This document shows, one piece after another, positions 35,230 through 46,976 of a stretch of DNA of 64,000 bases. The stretch lies in contig JBEWZL010000123.1 of NCBI GenBank assembly GCA_045837725.1, positions 62,001 to 126,000 on the forward strand. Reading direction: 5' to 3'. Within the stretch, counting starts at the first letter, position 1. Each line of letters starts with the position of its first letter. The stretch is from Vermamoeba vermiformis (taxonomy: Eukaryota; Tubulinea; Echinamoebida). The notes below the pieces were generated by a model that did not search any database, was not told where the DNA came from, and saw nothing but the letters and a program-made list of their open reading frames with translations. The translations under genes and the position numbers were made by a program.

Positions 35230-38130
35230 TTACTGCGTGCTGCTCTGTGTGGCACTGGTTGCGCGCTCTCGTCTCTTGCGCAACAAATCTTCGCAGATCT
35301 TGTTCACCACCTGCGCGAGACATTAGTCGTATTCGTAGTCACCGTAGTGTTGTTACTTACACTCAAGTCCAAGTGCTGCGGGTCCAACGTGCGGTCAGCA
35401 GTGCCCGCGAGTACCTGATCCAACACCACATCGAGCAGTGTCTCGTCGTCGACATAATCAGCGAGGGCAATGCGCAAGAAGTGCGTGTCGACTTGGATCT
35501 GTTGATAGCCGTGCGTGCTGAATGTTCTCATGCGCACACTCTCCAACATGTTCTGCACGCACCGTTAGTCACTGCTATTCACAACACAAGCGACATGTGC
35601 CACTGACCTTCAAGCAGATCTTGATGACTGCTGCGATGATGTTGCTCTGATACATCTCCACGCTGCCAAAGTACTGCACGCGGCGTGAGAACAGTTGATC
35701 AATGTCTGCTGTCGCACTTTGTTGGCGCAATCGTCGGTTGTCGCGACGCACTTTGTTGCGCAGATCATCGTCGAACAATCGGCCCACCAAGCGATGCAGC
35801 GCGGCGAGTTCATCGACCACGAGATCAATCACCATCTCCACTGCTTGAGGCTCGCGTCGCTTCAACCAATTGCCGCTGTCAATGGCGCGGTGCAACATGA
35901 GTCCGAGCTGCTGGCCTGACAGTCGCACGAACTGACCCAACAAGCGCTGTGCTGGCTCGTACAGTGTCGCTGCGAGGTCTTGCACATTGACACCAAAGTC
36001 GAGACGCGTCTGATCGGTCAACTGCAACAACATGGCGAGCGAGGTCTGGATCTGCGGCAATGTCTTGCGGAGTTCGAGACAGATCTTGCTCAACAACAAC
36101 AGACCACGCACATGTCTGTACCGCTGTTAGTATTGGTACCAGTATAAGGATAGCGCGTGTCACTTACTGCTCGTCTTTGCTCTCCATTTCCACGAATTTC
36201 TGCAATGACAGAATCAGTACAAATAAGGTAATAAACACTCGATCACGTACCGAGAGCACGACACTAGTGGTGTATAAGAACAGCTGTTGCATCTTAATGC
36301 CAATCTTGGCCACGAATCCCGTGCAGTGCTTCTCCAAGAAATAACCTTTTTTGGTAACCACAAAGAAGGGCTGCACAAAATTCAGTGAATCGCGCATTCA
36401 GTGAAAGCACGTCACGTACCTTGAACTTGAGCAGCAGTGCATCAATGTCACCGCGAATTTGATTGACAGATCGGAGCACAATCTCCGAGAGATATCCCGC
36501 GTCATTGACCTTGCTGGCATCAGTGGCACGTGTCACACCTGTCAACAGCTGTTCGATGCGCTTCTGCAGCGAATTGAATTCTTGTTCGAGATAGCTGTTG
36601 AGCACGGACTGAATGAGATTGTACGACAGTTCGTTGAGCGAGATGTTCAGCGTGTCACTCTCGCGACCAAAGTGCAGCATGTCGAGCTCTTCTTCCACGC
36701 GGCCAAAGCTGTTCGCTTGTGTCTGCAGCGCTCCGAGCACTTTGACGGCACTGTCTGCACGCAACAGCTGCGAGCGCACAATGTCAAAGTAGTACGAGAA
36801 GAGGTGGTGGCGACTGGTCGTGTTGAACATGGAGGCTGCATTGGCGCGCTCAGCGGGGGACTTCTCTTTCTTGATGAACAGCTGCTCAAAGGACACTGCA
36901 AAGCCAATGAAGGTCGGGAAGAAGGTGCGGCTAATGTCCTTCACAAAGCTGCTGTACTCGTTCTGCTCGTCGCTGGCCAGTGACTGCAGCACATCGCGCG
37001 AGTAGACAGCAGGATTGTCGTCAGCACTCTCGCTCGGTGAGTTCTGCGGCTGTGGCTCAGCGGTGCCCTCCAACAACGTGCTCGCCTCGCTGCTGGGCTT
37101 GGTGGCACTCAAGAACTGATAGTCTTTGAAGGTCTCGAGCTTGCTGACCAGCACTTGACGGCGACTGTGACACGCGAGATTAGCACGAGATACACAGTGA
37201 CAGGTGACACTTACTTTTCGAGGTAATCAGTGCGCAGTGCAGCGGGGGACTCTTTGAGATCTATTAATAGACCAACATATTCAGCCAAGTCCTCTGAAGA
37301 GGTCTGTTGCAATGTCATTAGCACCCATCAGTCACGCGTTTGGATGTGGCTCACCTCTTTTTGTGCGAGTTTGTCTTTCAACAAGCCCCTCAATCGTTCT
37401 ACAATAGCAATGCAGGTGCTGTGTATGTTCTTGAAGGATTGAATCTGCGAGTATTTGACCAGGATCGGATCTGTGCGCACCCAGCGACGTACTGCCTCTG
37501 AATAGGCCTCTAATTTGATAGCTTGCTCTAAATTCTGCGGCAATTCGACCAAAAACTGCAACTTTTGCAACAGTCGATGCACTCCTGAGAGCTGTTCAAT
37601 CTTCTCTCGCTTGGAGGCCAAAGTGTCGGTGATCTGTGTACTGGACTGGCTGATCTTCTCTATATTCACTTTCAGCTTGCTCATCTCTTCTTCCATATTC
37701 TCAACATTGCCTTTCATCTGTGCAGCAAGCATTGTGAGCTCACAAATCATTTAAGCAGTGTGCTTGTAATTAATTACCTTCTTGATCGTGTCAGCAGCAG
37801 TAATAAATTTGCTGTAATTATCATACACTAGTGTTTTTACATTTCCATCCAATATTTTAATTTCTAACGTGCGTAATAATGACCGTTAATTAGATAATTA
37901 TTTGAAAATATTATTCAATTACCCTTAGCTAATTCACTGTCAACTTTCATTAAATCAGGCAGTGCTTTTGACCGCAATAAATCTTTAAAATAAGATTTAG
38001 CATCAAATGATTTGCTGTCCGGATTCATAGGATCATCTTCCGCAACTTCAGCTTGAAACTGTTGAATGAGTTGTCTGTTTCTCTCTCGCCTCGAGCGAGG
38101 TGCAGTCTGAGGAGTGCTCGTCCTCTCCAT
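35230..38130 (-). CDS. VPS51: VPS51, GARP/EARP tether subunit
   Basis: VPS51 is one subunit of the GARP and EARP complexes that tether endosome-derived vesicles at the trans-Golgi and recycling endosomes. Ten exons give 807 residues. Introns: 35311-35360, 35553-35607, 36116-36167, 36200-36250, 36371-36419, 37165-37214, 37304-37354, 37718-37777, 37864-37922. The N-terminal block FDAKSYFKDLLRSKALPDLM, then VYDNYSKFITAADTIKKMKG, then ISQSSTQITDTLASKREKI and HRLLQKLQFLVELP, is diagnostic and lies in the usual order. The rest is helical rod. A GTG ahead of the ATG at 38130 is in frame, but the ATG is preferred. It converges on CUL1 with 126 bp between stops. Confidence 0.93.
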
Positions 38131-38440
38131 CCTCACTCGTTGTTATATTAATTAGCCCTTTGCAAAATTTCAAACTACTTTTATCGGTGGAAATTACCCG
38201 AACTCACGAACACTAGCACTCTACGCAATAAAGCGGCTAATTATCCCTCTAATAACAAACGCATCAATATCAGGCGTGAGGGCAGTATGTACAGCAATGA
38301 GGAAACGAATTTATTTCCGATCGAAATCTTTACAAAATGAGCGTCAGATCCAACGCATCGCGTAGCAGTTTAAAAAAAAATTGAGTTGGTCCCAGTGTTA
38401 GATAAGCGTTAATTTATATAAATAAAGCAGTGAGCAGCAC
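38131..38440. other. Intergenic region between ATP6V1E and VPS51
   Basis: The region holds the VPS51 promoter and, to its left, the 3' end of ATP6V1E. It is AT-rich with no open frame, repeat or site that I can support. Confidence 0.5.
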
Positions 38441-39359
38441 TTAGTGGTGAGTGAGCTTGGCGTCGCCAAAGAGACGTTGTCTGATCTCAGGCAGCGCGAC
38501 TTCAAAGGCGTATTTGAGTCGCATATCGAGGGTGTTGTTCACCATGATGCGACCTTCTTGCGCACTCAGCACCACACCACCAGCGCATGTCTCTTGACTG
38601 GCACCAGAGGGCGTGGCAGGAGCGAGGAAGTGCTTGACATCGAGTGTGAGCTTGCAGTCCTTCTTCTTGAGTGCTTTGTACTCTTGTTCGGCTTGGGACA
38701 GCGCGGCCTCCACCAGCGACTTGTCTTCTTGACGGCAACGCACTGAAATGGCGGGCTCGTCAATCTTGATCATACCCTGCACGAGTGATAGTGATTAGAT
38801 CGAATATGTCTCGATATTTGACTTATTATAATCAGTGTGGCAGATCGTGCATCCGTTATTATTGTCAATCTAGATTTACCTCGACCAACAATCGGCGCAA
38901 CAAGGTTGAGTATTGTTCAGTGTTTTTGGTGATAGAAGATAATTGGCTGCTAGCCTTAGTAACTGCGGCTTGAACAGCCTCTTCTTGGGTCTTCAAGATG
39001 CGCAAGCGAGATTTGTTGACTTCGTTTGAGAAAGCGCTATTATATAATTATAATTAATATAATATAATTAATGTTAATACGTATAAAATGGTATTAATAA
39101 CACCCACGATTAATTATAATTAAACGAAGAAAAAAACGTTACAAAAAGATAATTACATTTTCTTTTGGACTTCGACCTCTTTCATCTTTCGCTCAAATTC
39201 CTTCATTAACTTCAATTTTTGTGCTTGAACCTTTTTGGCCTTTTCAATGGTGAAGTCCTCCTCGGCCTTGGCTAAAATTTCTTCAGCCTTCTCTTCAGCT
39301 TCCTTCTTGATGAAGCTGACCATGTTTTCGAGTTGTTTAGCAACTGCTGCGTCGTTCAT
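38441..39359 (-). CDS. ATP6V1E: V-type ATPase subunit E
   Basis: Subunit E is part of the peripheral stalk of the proton-pumping V-ATPase. Three exons give 231 residues, the normal length. Introns: 38777-38879, 39037-39156. The N-terminal helix is classical: KQLENMVSFIKKEAEEKAEE, then EEDFTIEKAKKVQAQKLKL, then FERKMKEVEVQKK. The middle has AFSNEVNKSRLRILKTQEEA, and the C-terminal domain has TCAGGVVLSAQEGRIMVNNT and DMRLKYAFEVALPEIRQRLF, the 'GGV.....GRI...NTL..RL......LPEIR..LF' block shared by all E subunits. Confidence 0.96.
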
Positions 39360-39740
39360 TTTTGTGTTATTTGTGAGTAAATGATACTACTGTCTCCTTC
39401 ACCACTGAATAAATACGGCAACAAATACCCGATCTGGAGTGTTCGTGTCGGTTTTCGTTGGTTTGGCTGAAAATTTTTGGCTCGTTTTTTTTGGCTGAAT
39501 TTTTTTGAACGAGCGAACCTAACTTAGAAATTCACAAAATACCAAGCTCTTTGCAACAATAGAATCAATTTAATAGAGAACAAGTATATATAGTGGCTCA
39601 CTGTATTTATTTATTTTGTTCTTCTTAGTTTTGTTTATTTGTGTCTTTGACACCAACTAAAAATTATACGGATCAGCAACTTCAAACACAAAAAAGTTAC
39701 AAAATATTCATTATCACACTATCAGACCGTATTTATTTGA
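39360..39740. other. Intergenic region, divergent promoters of ATP6V1E and the Mei2-like gene
   Basis: T-rich DNA with an imperfect repeat of GGCTGAA followed by a T run (about 39465-39505) and a closing GAACGAGC that pairs with an earlier GCTCGTTT. No open frame is supported. Confidence 0.45.
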
Positions 39741-42700
39741 ATGAGCGATATCCGGTATGTCATAAAACTATGATGAATAATTTAAATAAAAAGCATATCA
39801 ATTCGGATTGTGGCTTACCATCCTCCTTTTTTCTTGCAGTATTGATAGGGCGGTTCTTACCGTCAAGGAAGATAGACCAGCTAGAACATCTTCTCCTATT
39901 GGTATTAATGCCCTTTCGCCAAAAGAAGACGCAGTATTTAAACGAGAGGTTAGTAGCGGCAAATCCGCTTGATCACACCGTATTTTCTAATTCCCCTCGT
40001 TGCAGGACACTTCTCGTAAGTTGTATTCTCCAATTGGCTCACCTATGACCGAGAATACAGCTGCAGCGAATGACGGCAGCTTCTTCAGCAACAAACAGGC
40101 CCCGCATCACATTATGGGTTTATTTGGGTAAGTATCTATGCTTAAATAATACGCCACTATTTGAATAATAGCGTGCTAAGTACCTTAACAGTGGAACTAG
40201 TCACCAGTCAAGCATGTTTATTCGATCTCTTTCTCCTGCAACGAATCTTGGTCCAAACGGGAAAATAGGTAATTGATTGGTTTCATGGTTGCATATTATA
40301 GTAGTGTTGCTTATACTTACTCGAGATTTTCTGTAATTTCTTGATTCCGTTTCAATTTCGCTTCAAAAGACCTCCGCGTGTCCGTCGGTTGAACAAACCG
40401 ATGCCAATTGTGTAACATCCTTTAAAAAAATACTAATATGCTTGATTTATTTATTAGATGCGTCAAATCAAGCAGTTGTGCAGATCAACGACTTGGATGA
40501 AGCAACAAACGAAGATATCGCTCGGAGTTTGCCGGGATTAAGTCCGATGAATCCCATGAATCACGTCAACAAGATAAACAATGCCAAGCGCTTCGAACCT
40601 CCACGACGTCGAGCGATGAGCCTCGTAGGTACTGCAGGGGACAGATTTGCAAACTCGGACTGGAGCTTCGATCCGAACAACTTTAACAACGGCCAAAACA
40701 TACCATATGACCATCAAGTCTATTCTCGATCTATTGAAGCGAACAATCCATGGAGCAATGCCAATGTCCAGCAACAAGAGTACTATCAATACAACAACCA
40801 GCAGCAATATTACAACGAACAACAATATCGCGCGCAACAGCAGCAGTATTATCATATGCAACAACAGGCCTATCAACAGCAGCAACAGCACCACAATTAT
40901 CAGCAAGAATTGTCCGAGCAAGACGAGTGGATCACAGGCATGGGTGGCATGGACTTTGAGAACAGCACTGACAATCAGCCCAAATATGGTCAACACGTGC
41001 CTGGATTCTACAACGCCAGTCTCATGTCCTATCAGCACCGCACTGACACTGCCAGTCCGCAGCAGAGTCCGCGCTATGCTCCTGGCGTGACACGTGTCAC
41101 CAATCAAATGTCAAATTTGACACTCAACCAGGGCTCGCACCTGTCAACTTCACCAAATTATTCCGCACAGTCCCCAGCTCCCACCACCACAAGCACAACG
41201 AGCTGTCTCGTGCTCGGCGTGGGCTTCAGATCTGGCTGGATGGGTCCGCCCACTGGTCCTGCCAGTCGCTCGCTGCTCATCTACAACTTGCCGCAGGGCA
41301 TTCTGTTCACGGCTGCGCACAGTTACACGGCCATGTCGCGCTCAGGCTACGACCCCTCGACGAGCACCATGACCCTCACGGCCTCCACGTCCTCGTCCAC
41401 CACACCGAGCAGCACACCGCCCACCACGCCCTCCTCGTCCACGGCACAAAGTCCTATGATGTCGCCGTTCAGTTCACCGCGCATGACCTCCATCAATGCC
41501 CCGATGCTGAACCTCTCCATTGTGAATGCTGAGTCACTGACCTCGAGCTCGCCGTTCTCCCTCAACGCCAGCACTTCAGTCGCCGATCAGCTCATCTCGC
41601 TCTTGCTCAACTTTGGACCGATTCGCTCGTTGCAGTTCTCAGCGGGCAACACCAAGACAGGCATGAACAGCAGTCCTGGCAGCGAGCTGTTCAACAACAG
41701 TCCCTTCTTGATCGTGTCGTACTTTGACATTCGACACGCGCAGAATGCTGTCTTACATTTGCACGCGTGCAACTTCAAGAACAAGAAGCTCGAAGTGCAA
41801 TACTTCTTCCCCAAGGACTACACCTCGCTCAAAGAACAGAATCAGGGCACACTGGTCATATTCAATCTCGATCCCAACACCTCCAACGAGGACCTTAAGA
41901 GCATATTCGGCGAGTACGGCGAGATCAAAGAGATTCGCGAGTCACCGAACAAGAAGCACAAGTTCATCGAGTTCTACGATGTGCGCGATGCTGAACGTGC
42001 GATGAAGTACTTGAACAAGAGCGAGGTGAAGGGCAAGAAGATCAAGATTGAGCCCTCCAGACCTGGTGGTCCGCGCAAGAACATGCTGCATCAACTCACG
42101 CTCGATGTCGACGATGACTTGCAGACCCCGCACGCAGTCACGCCCAACAGCAACGCTGTGCCCGCACCTGTCCCTGCCCCTGCCGCCAACTATCAGCTCT
42201 ACCAGGGCAATGTGCACTATCCCAACTACGCGCCCAACACTGCCCCGAATTATTCTGCGGTGCGGGAACCCGAAGTGTTGAAGCCGTACTCGCCACTGCC
42301 CGACAAGCAGTACGCGACCCCGAACTACGCGCACCACAACAGCTATCACGCGACTGGACTGGTCCCGAACCCGAATCCACTCATTGCCCCGAATCCTAGT
42401 GCAGCCAATCACGTGCCAGCCAAGCCTTTCACCAATCACAGCGCAGCTCCGTCCAATCCGCTGTTCTTTGACGGCCCAGGACTGTTCTCACTCACCCCGA
42501 GCATCAGTGCTGCACCCAATCCCAGCACCGAGCACGTGCTCAATGCCAGTCTGTTGAGTGCCTCGCCACTCGATGTCTTCTCGTCACGTGATCGCAGTGA
42601 GTTCAAAGCACCCTCCAACACCGCGTCACCTGTCAAACCTGCGCCGAGTCACGCCACTGACGGTCAGCCGAGTCCGAGCGAGCACGTGCCCGCACCCAGC

Positions 42701-43630
42701 AAGGTCAAGTCCGAAGAGCGACCGATACCGAGCACTCGCCCTCGCGCACACAGCACCAATGCGGTGATGAAGAGCAGTCCCAGTCTGTTCGATGATCTGC
42801 GGCCCGTGCAGTACAATAGCGATGTGAATGAGGACAGCGCGCTGTTCGACGACACGGCCAGCACGGGCAGCGAGAGTCAGACCGCGAGCACTGGCAGCAA
42901 TGGCAGCACCACACCTGTCAATGGCGCGGCTGCTCCCATCACGCGCGGTCGTCGTCGCACGCACAGTGGTCGCATGTCGCGCGATGAAGACGTGGTGCGC
43001 TACGAGCTGTACGTGGACAAGGTGCTGAACGGCGAGGACACGCGCACGACGCTGATGATCAAGAACATCCCCAACAAGTACGATCAGGACATGTTGCTCA
43101 CCACCGTCGACAAGAAGTACCGCGGTCTGTACGACTTCTTCTACCTGCCCATTGACTTCAAGAACAAGTGCAATGTCGGCTACGCATTTGTCAACTTCAT
43201 TCAGCCCGTGACCATTGCGCAGTTCTACGAGGACTTCAACAACAAGAAGTGGGAGAAGTTCAACAGCGAGAAGGTGTGCAAGATTGCCTATGCGCGCATC
43301 CAGGGCAAGAATCAGCTGATCGAACACTTCAAGAACTCGAGTCTCATGTTCGAGGACCCCAAGTGCAGACCCATCATCTTCGCGGCCTCGCTCGATGGAC
43401 ACACCGCGGGACCGCAAGAACCATTCCCTATTGGTCCTAATGTGCGGCCTCGCAATCGCAAGGACAGTGGGGGTCGCAACTACAAGTACAACAGTGCGAG
43501 TGCGACTGCGAGCAGCAACAGCTCACCGCTCAGTGGCAGCTCGAGCACGGCGAGCACCAGTCACCATCACAAGAAGAACTCGCGCGACAACAGCGCGAAC
43601 TCTAGACCCTCTAATAAGGTACCGCACTGA
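39741..43630 (+). CDS. Mei2-like RNA-binding protein
   Basis: Mei2 proteins bind RNA and control meiosis or developmental switches in fungi and plants. Five exons give 1164 residues. Introns: 39755-39839, 39949-40005, 40128-40191, 40269-40457. The N-terminus is Ser/Pro- and Gln/Tyr/Asn-rich (polyQ-like around 40780-40910). RRM1 begins SRSLLIYNLPQ (about 373), is split by roughly 95 Ser/Thr/Pro-rich residues, and resumes VADQLISLLLNFGPIRSLQF. RRM2 (about 570-650) starts GTLVIFNLDPNTSNEDLKSI. The Mei2-specific RRM3 (about 968-1085) reads RTTLMIKNIPNKYDQDMLL, then YDFFYLPIDFKNKCNVGYAF and VCKIAYARIQGKNQLIEHF. A splice at 43618 (GTACCG) to about 43672 could swap the last residues for DLSTDKEP. 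It has AATAAA at about 43975. Confidence 0.94.
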
Positions 43631-44170
43631 GTGGCCATGTCACGTAGTGCTTAATTAATTGTCTCGAAAGCAGGATCTCAGTACGGACAAAGAGCCCTAA
43701 ACAGATCCACCTCAAGCTGCGCTAGACTCAAAGAAGTTTTGGTGTCACTATATTTTTGAGCCTAGACTGCGCTTTTTCGGTGCCTCAATGCATCGAGTTT
43801 TGTCATTCTACAATTTTGAATTCTTTTTGCGAAGTCGAAACGGAGTTAAATATTTTATTTTTGTTTTTTTGTGTTAGTATAATAGCTTATAAATAGTAAC
43901 CCCGCTATATCTCAATAACTGTTCATAATACTTAACCGCTGACCATCTTTTGTACCACTCTGTTCACTTGTATTTAAATAAAACAAAAGAGGTCTAATGC
44001 ACACTGTAGCCGCTGTTGTAATGTGTTGCATCGAGTGCTCATAGAATATATGCTATTATTAATAGGACAATAGGTCAACCTGTAGGTGCATTGCAATGAC
44101 ATTCTTCGTTTAATATTCTAACAATAGCTCTACTATATCACAACTCGGACTATATACAACAAGAGTTCCA
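43631..44170. other. 3' region between the Mei2-like gene and BUD23
   Basis: The region is mostly the long 3' end of the Mei2-like gene, with an AATAAA at about 43977, facing the 3' end of BUD23. No coding frame, repeat or RNA gene is supported. Confidence 0.5.
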
Positions 44171-45326
44171 TTAGAACTTTGGTTTGCGTTGTCTGCCAGT
44201 ATATTTCGTGTCTGGCTTGACGCTCTTGCCTTGACGACGCTGACGTTCTTTTTTGAGCAAGATCCAGTCCCTGCTCTTCACTGAAGGACGGTGCTCACCT
44301 CGCTTGCGTTCTCGACGACTAATGATACCATGTTACTACACGCAGCACACTACCAATATAGGCCTCGCTACATACCGATCACGTTCGAATTTGATGCCAA
44401 TCGGATCCTCTTCGTCCACACCAATCGGACGCGGCATCTCTTGTGTCGGCAACATGCCCGCGAAGAGCACTAAGAAGTACTTCTTGGCGCGCGTCGAGTG
44501 CGGGAAATCAACCACCAAGCCACCTTGAAAGCCCTGACGCATGGCCGAGGAGGTGAGCAGCTCCATTTGCTGCGCGTTCTCAGGATAGACCTGCAACACC
44601 GCACGGGCCCCGCGACTGAGACTGGCGTAGAGTGTCTGGAAGAAGCGATTGATGCGCTGTATGGGATTGTTGGCCTTGCTGTCGGCATTGCACAGCCACT
44701 GCAGCGCCGAGACACTGATGGCTCCGTCGAATGTGCCGGGTCTAGTGCAGCGTTAGATCTGAGGTGCAATGGCAATGGCGTCAATTAATTCGCGCAGTAC
44801 GTGCCTGAATGAGAGACCGTGGCCCATGTCCCACAGCATCAGATCTTCGTTCTTGCTGCCCTCGCGTTGTGCGGCAATCTCCAGCATCGAGGGGGCAATG
44901 TCAAGACCTACCCAGACGTGACCCAGTTCAGTCAGTACATTGCCACTCAGACCAGATCCGCAGCCAATGTCCAACAAGAAGAGTGGTGGGCTGTCTTCGG
45001 GGATATTTAAGAGTTCAACGCATCGCTTCGTCATTGCTGTTTGAATTTCAATAATACGCGAGCTATTTACCCAAAATTAATACAGTGCACGTTTAATTGA
45101 AGGTAGTGAGAAATAACTTCGAATAAATTTTAATAATTAATTAGATCCGCGTAGTATTTTGCCTTGTAATGCCGAGACCACCAATAAAATAATACGTACT
45201 TTGATGTATATTTTCCTGCTTCATCCTCGTTGTAAAACTGTTAACGAAAATTAGATCGCGATCTGATTCGAAAAGAAACGATTAACATACGATTTCTGGC
45301 GGAGCTAAATGCTCTGGTCTTGACAT
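44171..45326 (-). CDS. BUD23: BUD23 (WBSCR22), 18S rRNA m7G methyltransferase
   Basis: BUD23 makes the m7G mark in the 18S rRNA P site, together with TRMT112. Five exons give 281 residues. Introns: 44319-44375, 44742-44804 (GC-AG), 45063-45199, 45238-45290. The start [20 protein letters not shown] is nearly universal in the family. Motif I is [12 protein letters not shown], then [34 protein letters not shown] and [12 protein letters not shown]. The C-terminus is basic ([30 protein letters not shown]) as in yeast Bud23. The junction SFR-PGTFDG can only be made with the GC donor at 44804; the alternative GT breaks the frame. Confidence 0.95.
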
Positions 45327-45430
45327 GGTGTGCCTTTGTGTTAGTCAGTAAATTTGATCAATAACCACCTTCACACAGCGCAGATCCACTTTGATGCAGG
45401 TTAAGTCAGGGTGCAGTTAAGTCACAACTT

Positions 45431-45450
45431 TTTTCCCGCACTTTGGCGCC
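45431..45450. promoter_or_regulatory. E2F/DP-like sites upstream of the Csm1-like gene
   Basis: TTTTCCCGC (45431-45439) and TTTGGCGCC (45442-45450) are two adjacent E2F-consensus words about 65-85 bp before the start codon. TTTGGCGCC is the same core as the RAD21 site. Confidence 0.6.
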
Positions 45451-45515
45451 ATTTTCAGTTTTAAATCATTCTCGCGTCGTTACGTCTGAACACAACACAA
45501 CTCGTCTACTTACAC

Positions 45516-46867
45516 ATGGCTAATCAACGCAAGGGCAAGGTAGATTATTCTACGTTTTTGAAGGTACGGATCGAACTAAGCGATGAAGTTCGTCGACTCA
45601 CTTTCGTGCTTAATTGCTAGAACGACGATGCTAAGGGCGGCTTAACTGCACTGCAATTGCCGAAGCTCAACGTCACTAAGAAGCGTAAGGCTGAAGAGCT
45701 AGATGCCGAAAATATCGATCCTCAAAGCGACGCCAAGACCGCGATTAAAAAGTTGAAGAAATCCAACTCGATGAAAGAGCTGCCATTGCAAGAGACGACT
45801 AACACCTCACGCGAGTCAGGCGATGAAGATGAATTGAAAACCAAGCTGAGCTCCGTTAAGAGCAAGTTCAAGCGCTTAAAAGCTAAGTACGACGAGCTGT
45901 TGGAGGAGAAGAAGAAGACTGGTGAGACTCAAGCGCGAGAGATCGAGTCTGCTGCTTCAGGTATGCACAGTGCGTACACAAGACCAATTCAATGTACTGA
46001 CATGCGTGCTCATCAGACTACAAGAAGAAGGTCAAGCAATTAGAACAAAAAGTCGAGCGTCTGACAAGCGAACTCGAAGAGACGCGTGCTGACAGTGAAG
46101 GTAAGCATCGGAATGCTATGCAAGCGAGTTGTACTGACTGAGCACGCAGCGAGGGCCAAGCAAGTCAAGAAGTTGGAAAAGGAGCGCGATCAACTGCTCG
46201 CTGAACAAAAGAAGAAGAGCAAAGACGATCGTAAGTGCTAACAACTCTCTGTCTGTCAACACGTATCTCATCATAACTAACTGGCTGTGCAGAAGAGAGC
46301 AGCACTCTGCGCAAACAAGTTGACGAGCTCAAAGCGCAAAACAAGAAGTTATTGGCCGCACAACAAGGTAACTGTTACTTCGCCTATGAATGTGATTCAC
46401 AGCAGCTAATGAGCGAATTATCAGCGCACGAGAATGAAGTGCAAGACTTGAAGCGCGACATGAAGCGCATGAAGCGCGAGCACGAGGAGCAATTGCGTGC
46501 CGCGAGTGAGAGACAGAGTTCACAGAGCGATGATGAGAGCAGCCGCGTGTTGGAGTTGTGGAGTCACATCATGCGCGTGAGTTCTGAACACGAGCACAGC
46601 TACAATTGTGTGTACACGAATGTGCAACAGACTCGTGCACTCATGTTTGAACTCACCACGGGCCTCAAAGACAACATGGTGCAGTACAAGCCCGTGTTCA
46701 CTGAGGATGAGGCGATTGAAGAGGTCGAGCAAGTCAAGCGCGAGGCACTTCCCGACTATCTGCGCAACGAGATCTACTTCAAGCAAGAGACGCTGTCAGT
46801 GTTTCTCTCCAAGCTGTTCGCCTTCTTGAACTCGCGAGCAGCCACTGACTCGAGTGACAGCGAGTAA
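45516..46867 (+). CDS. Csm1/Pcs1-like monopolin or kinetochore protein
   Basis: Csm1/Pcs1 is a V-shaped dimer that crosslinks kinetochores or binds cohesin and rDNA factors. Five exons give 375 residues. Introns: 45564-45620, 45961-46016, 46101-46149, 46231-46292. Residues 20-80 are basic and may be nuclear-targeting (KKRKAEELDAENIDPQ). Residues 90-260 form a coiled coil (KSKFKRLKAKYDELLEEKKK, VKQLEQKVERLTSELEE). The C-terminal globular part (about 265-360) reads LELWSHIMRV, YNCVYTNVQ, MFELTTGL, then LPDYLRNEIYFKQETLSVF and LSKLFAFLN. That last block matches the 'LPDYL.eeItF.r..a..F...v...LN' end of the Csm1/Pcs1 fold. Assignment rests on this motif plus the coiled-coil architecture. SPC24/25 RWD proteins are an alternative. 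Confidence 0.65.
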
Positions 46868-46976
46868 TGCGCATTGCATTGCTGTCAACGGACTTATTAT
46901 AAACATGTATTATAGCTTTTATACCAGCTAGTGTTACAAGAGGTGTTTATTGTTCATATTATCTACATTCGGGGCA

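Noticed and set aside
42626-43417. A 263-codon antisense open frame within the Mei2-like gene
   Set aside because: It is the shadow of a G+C-rich coding exon: the plus strand encodes RRM3, and the antisense peptide has no motif.
46353-46390. A 35-nt intron in the Csm1-like coiled coil (GTAACT to CACAG)
   Set aside because: Removing it breaks the reading frame; the frame reads through as GNCYFAYECDSQQ.
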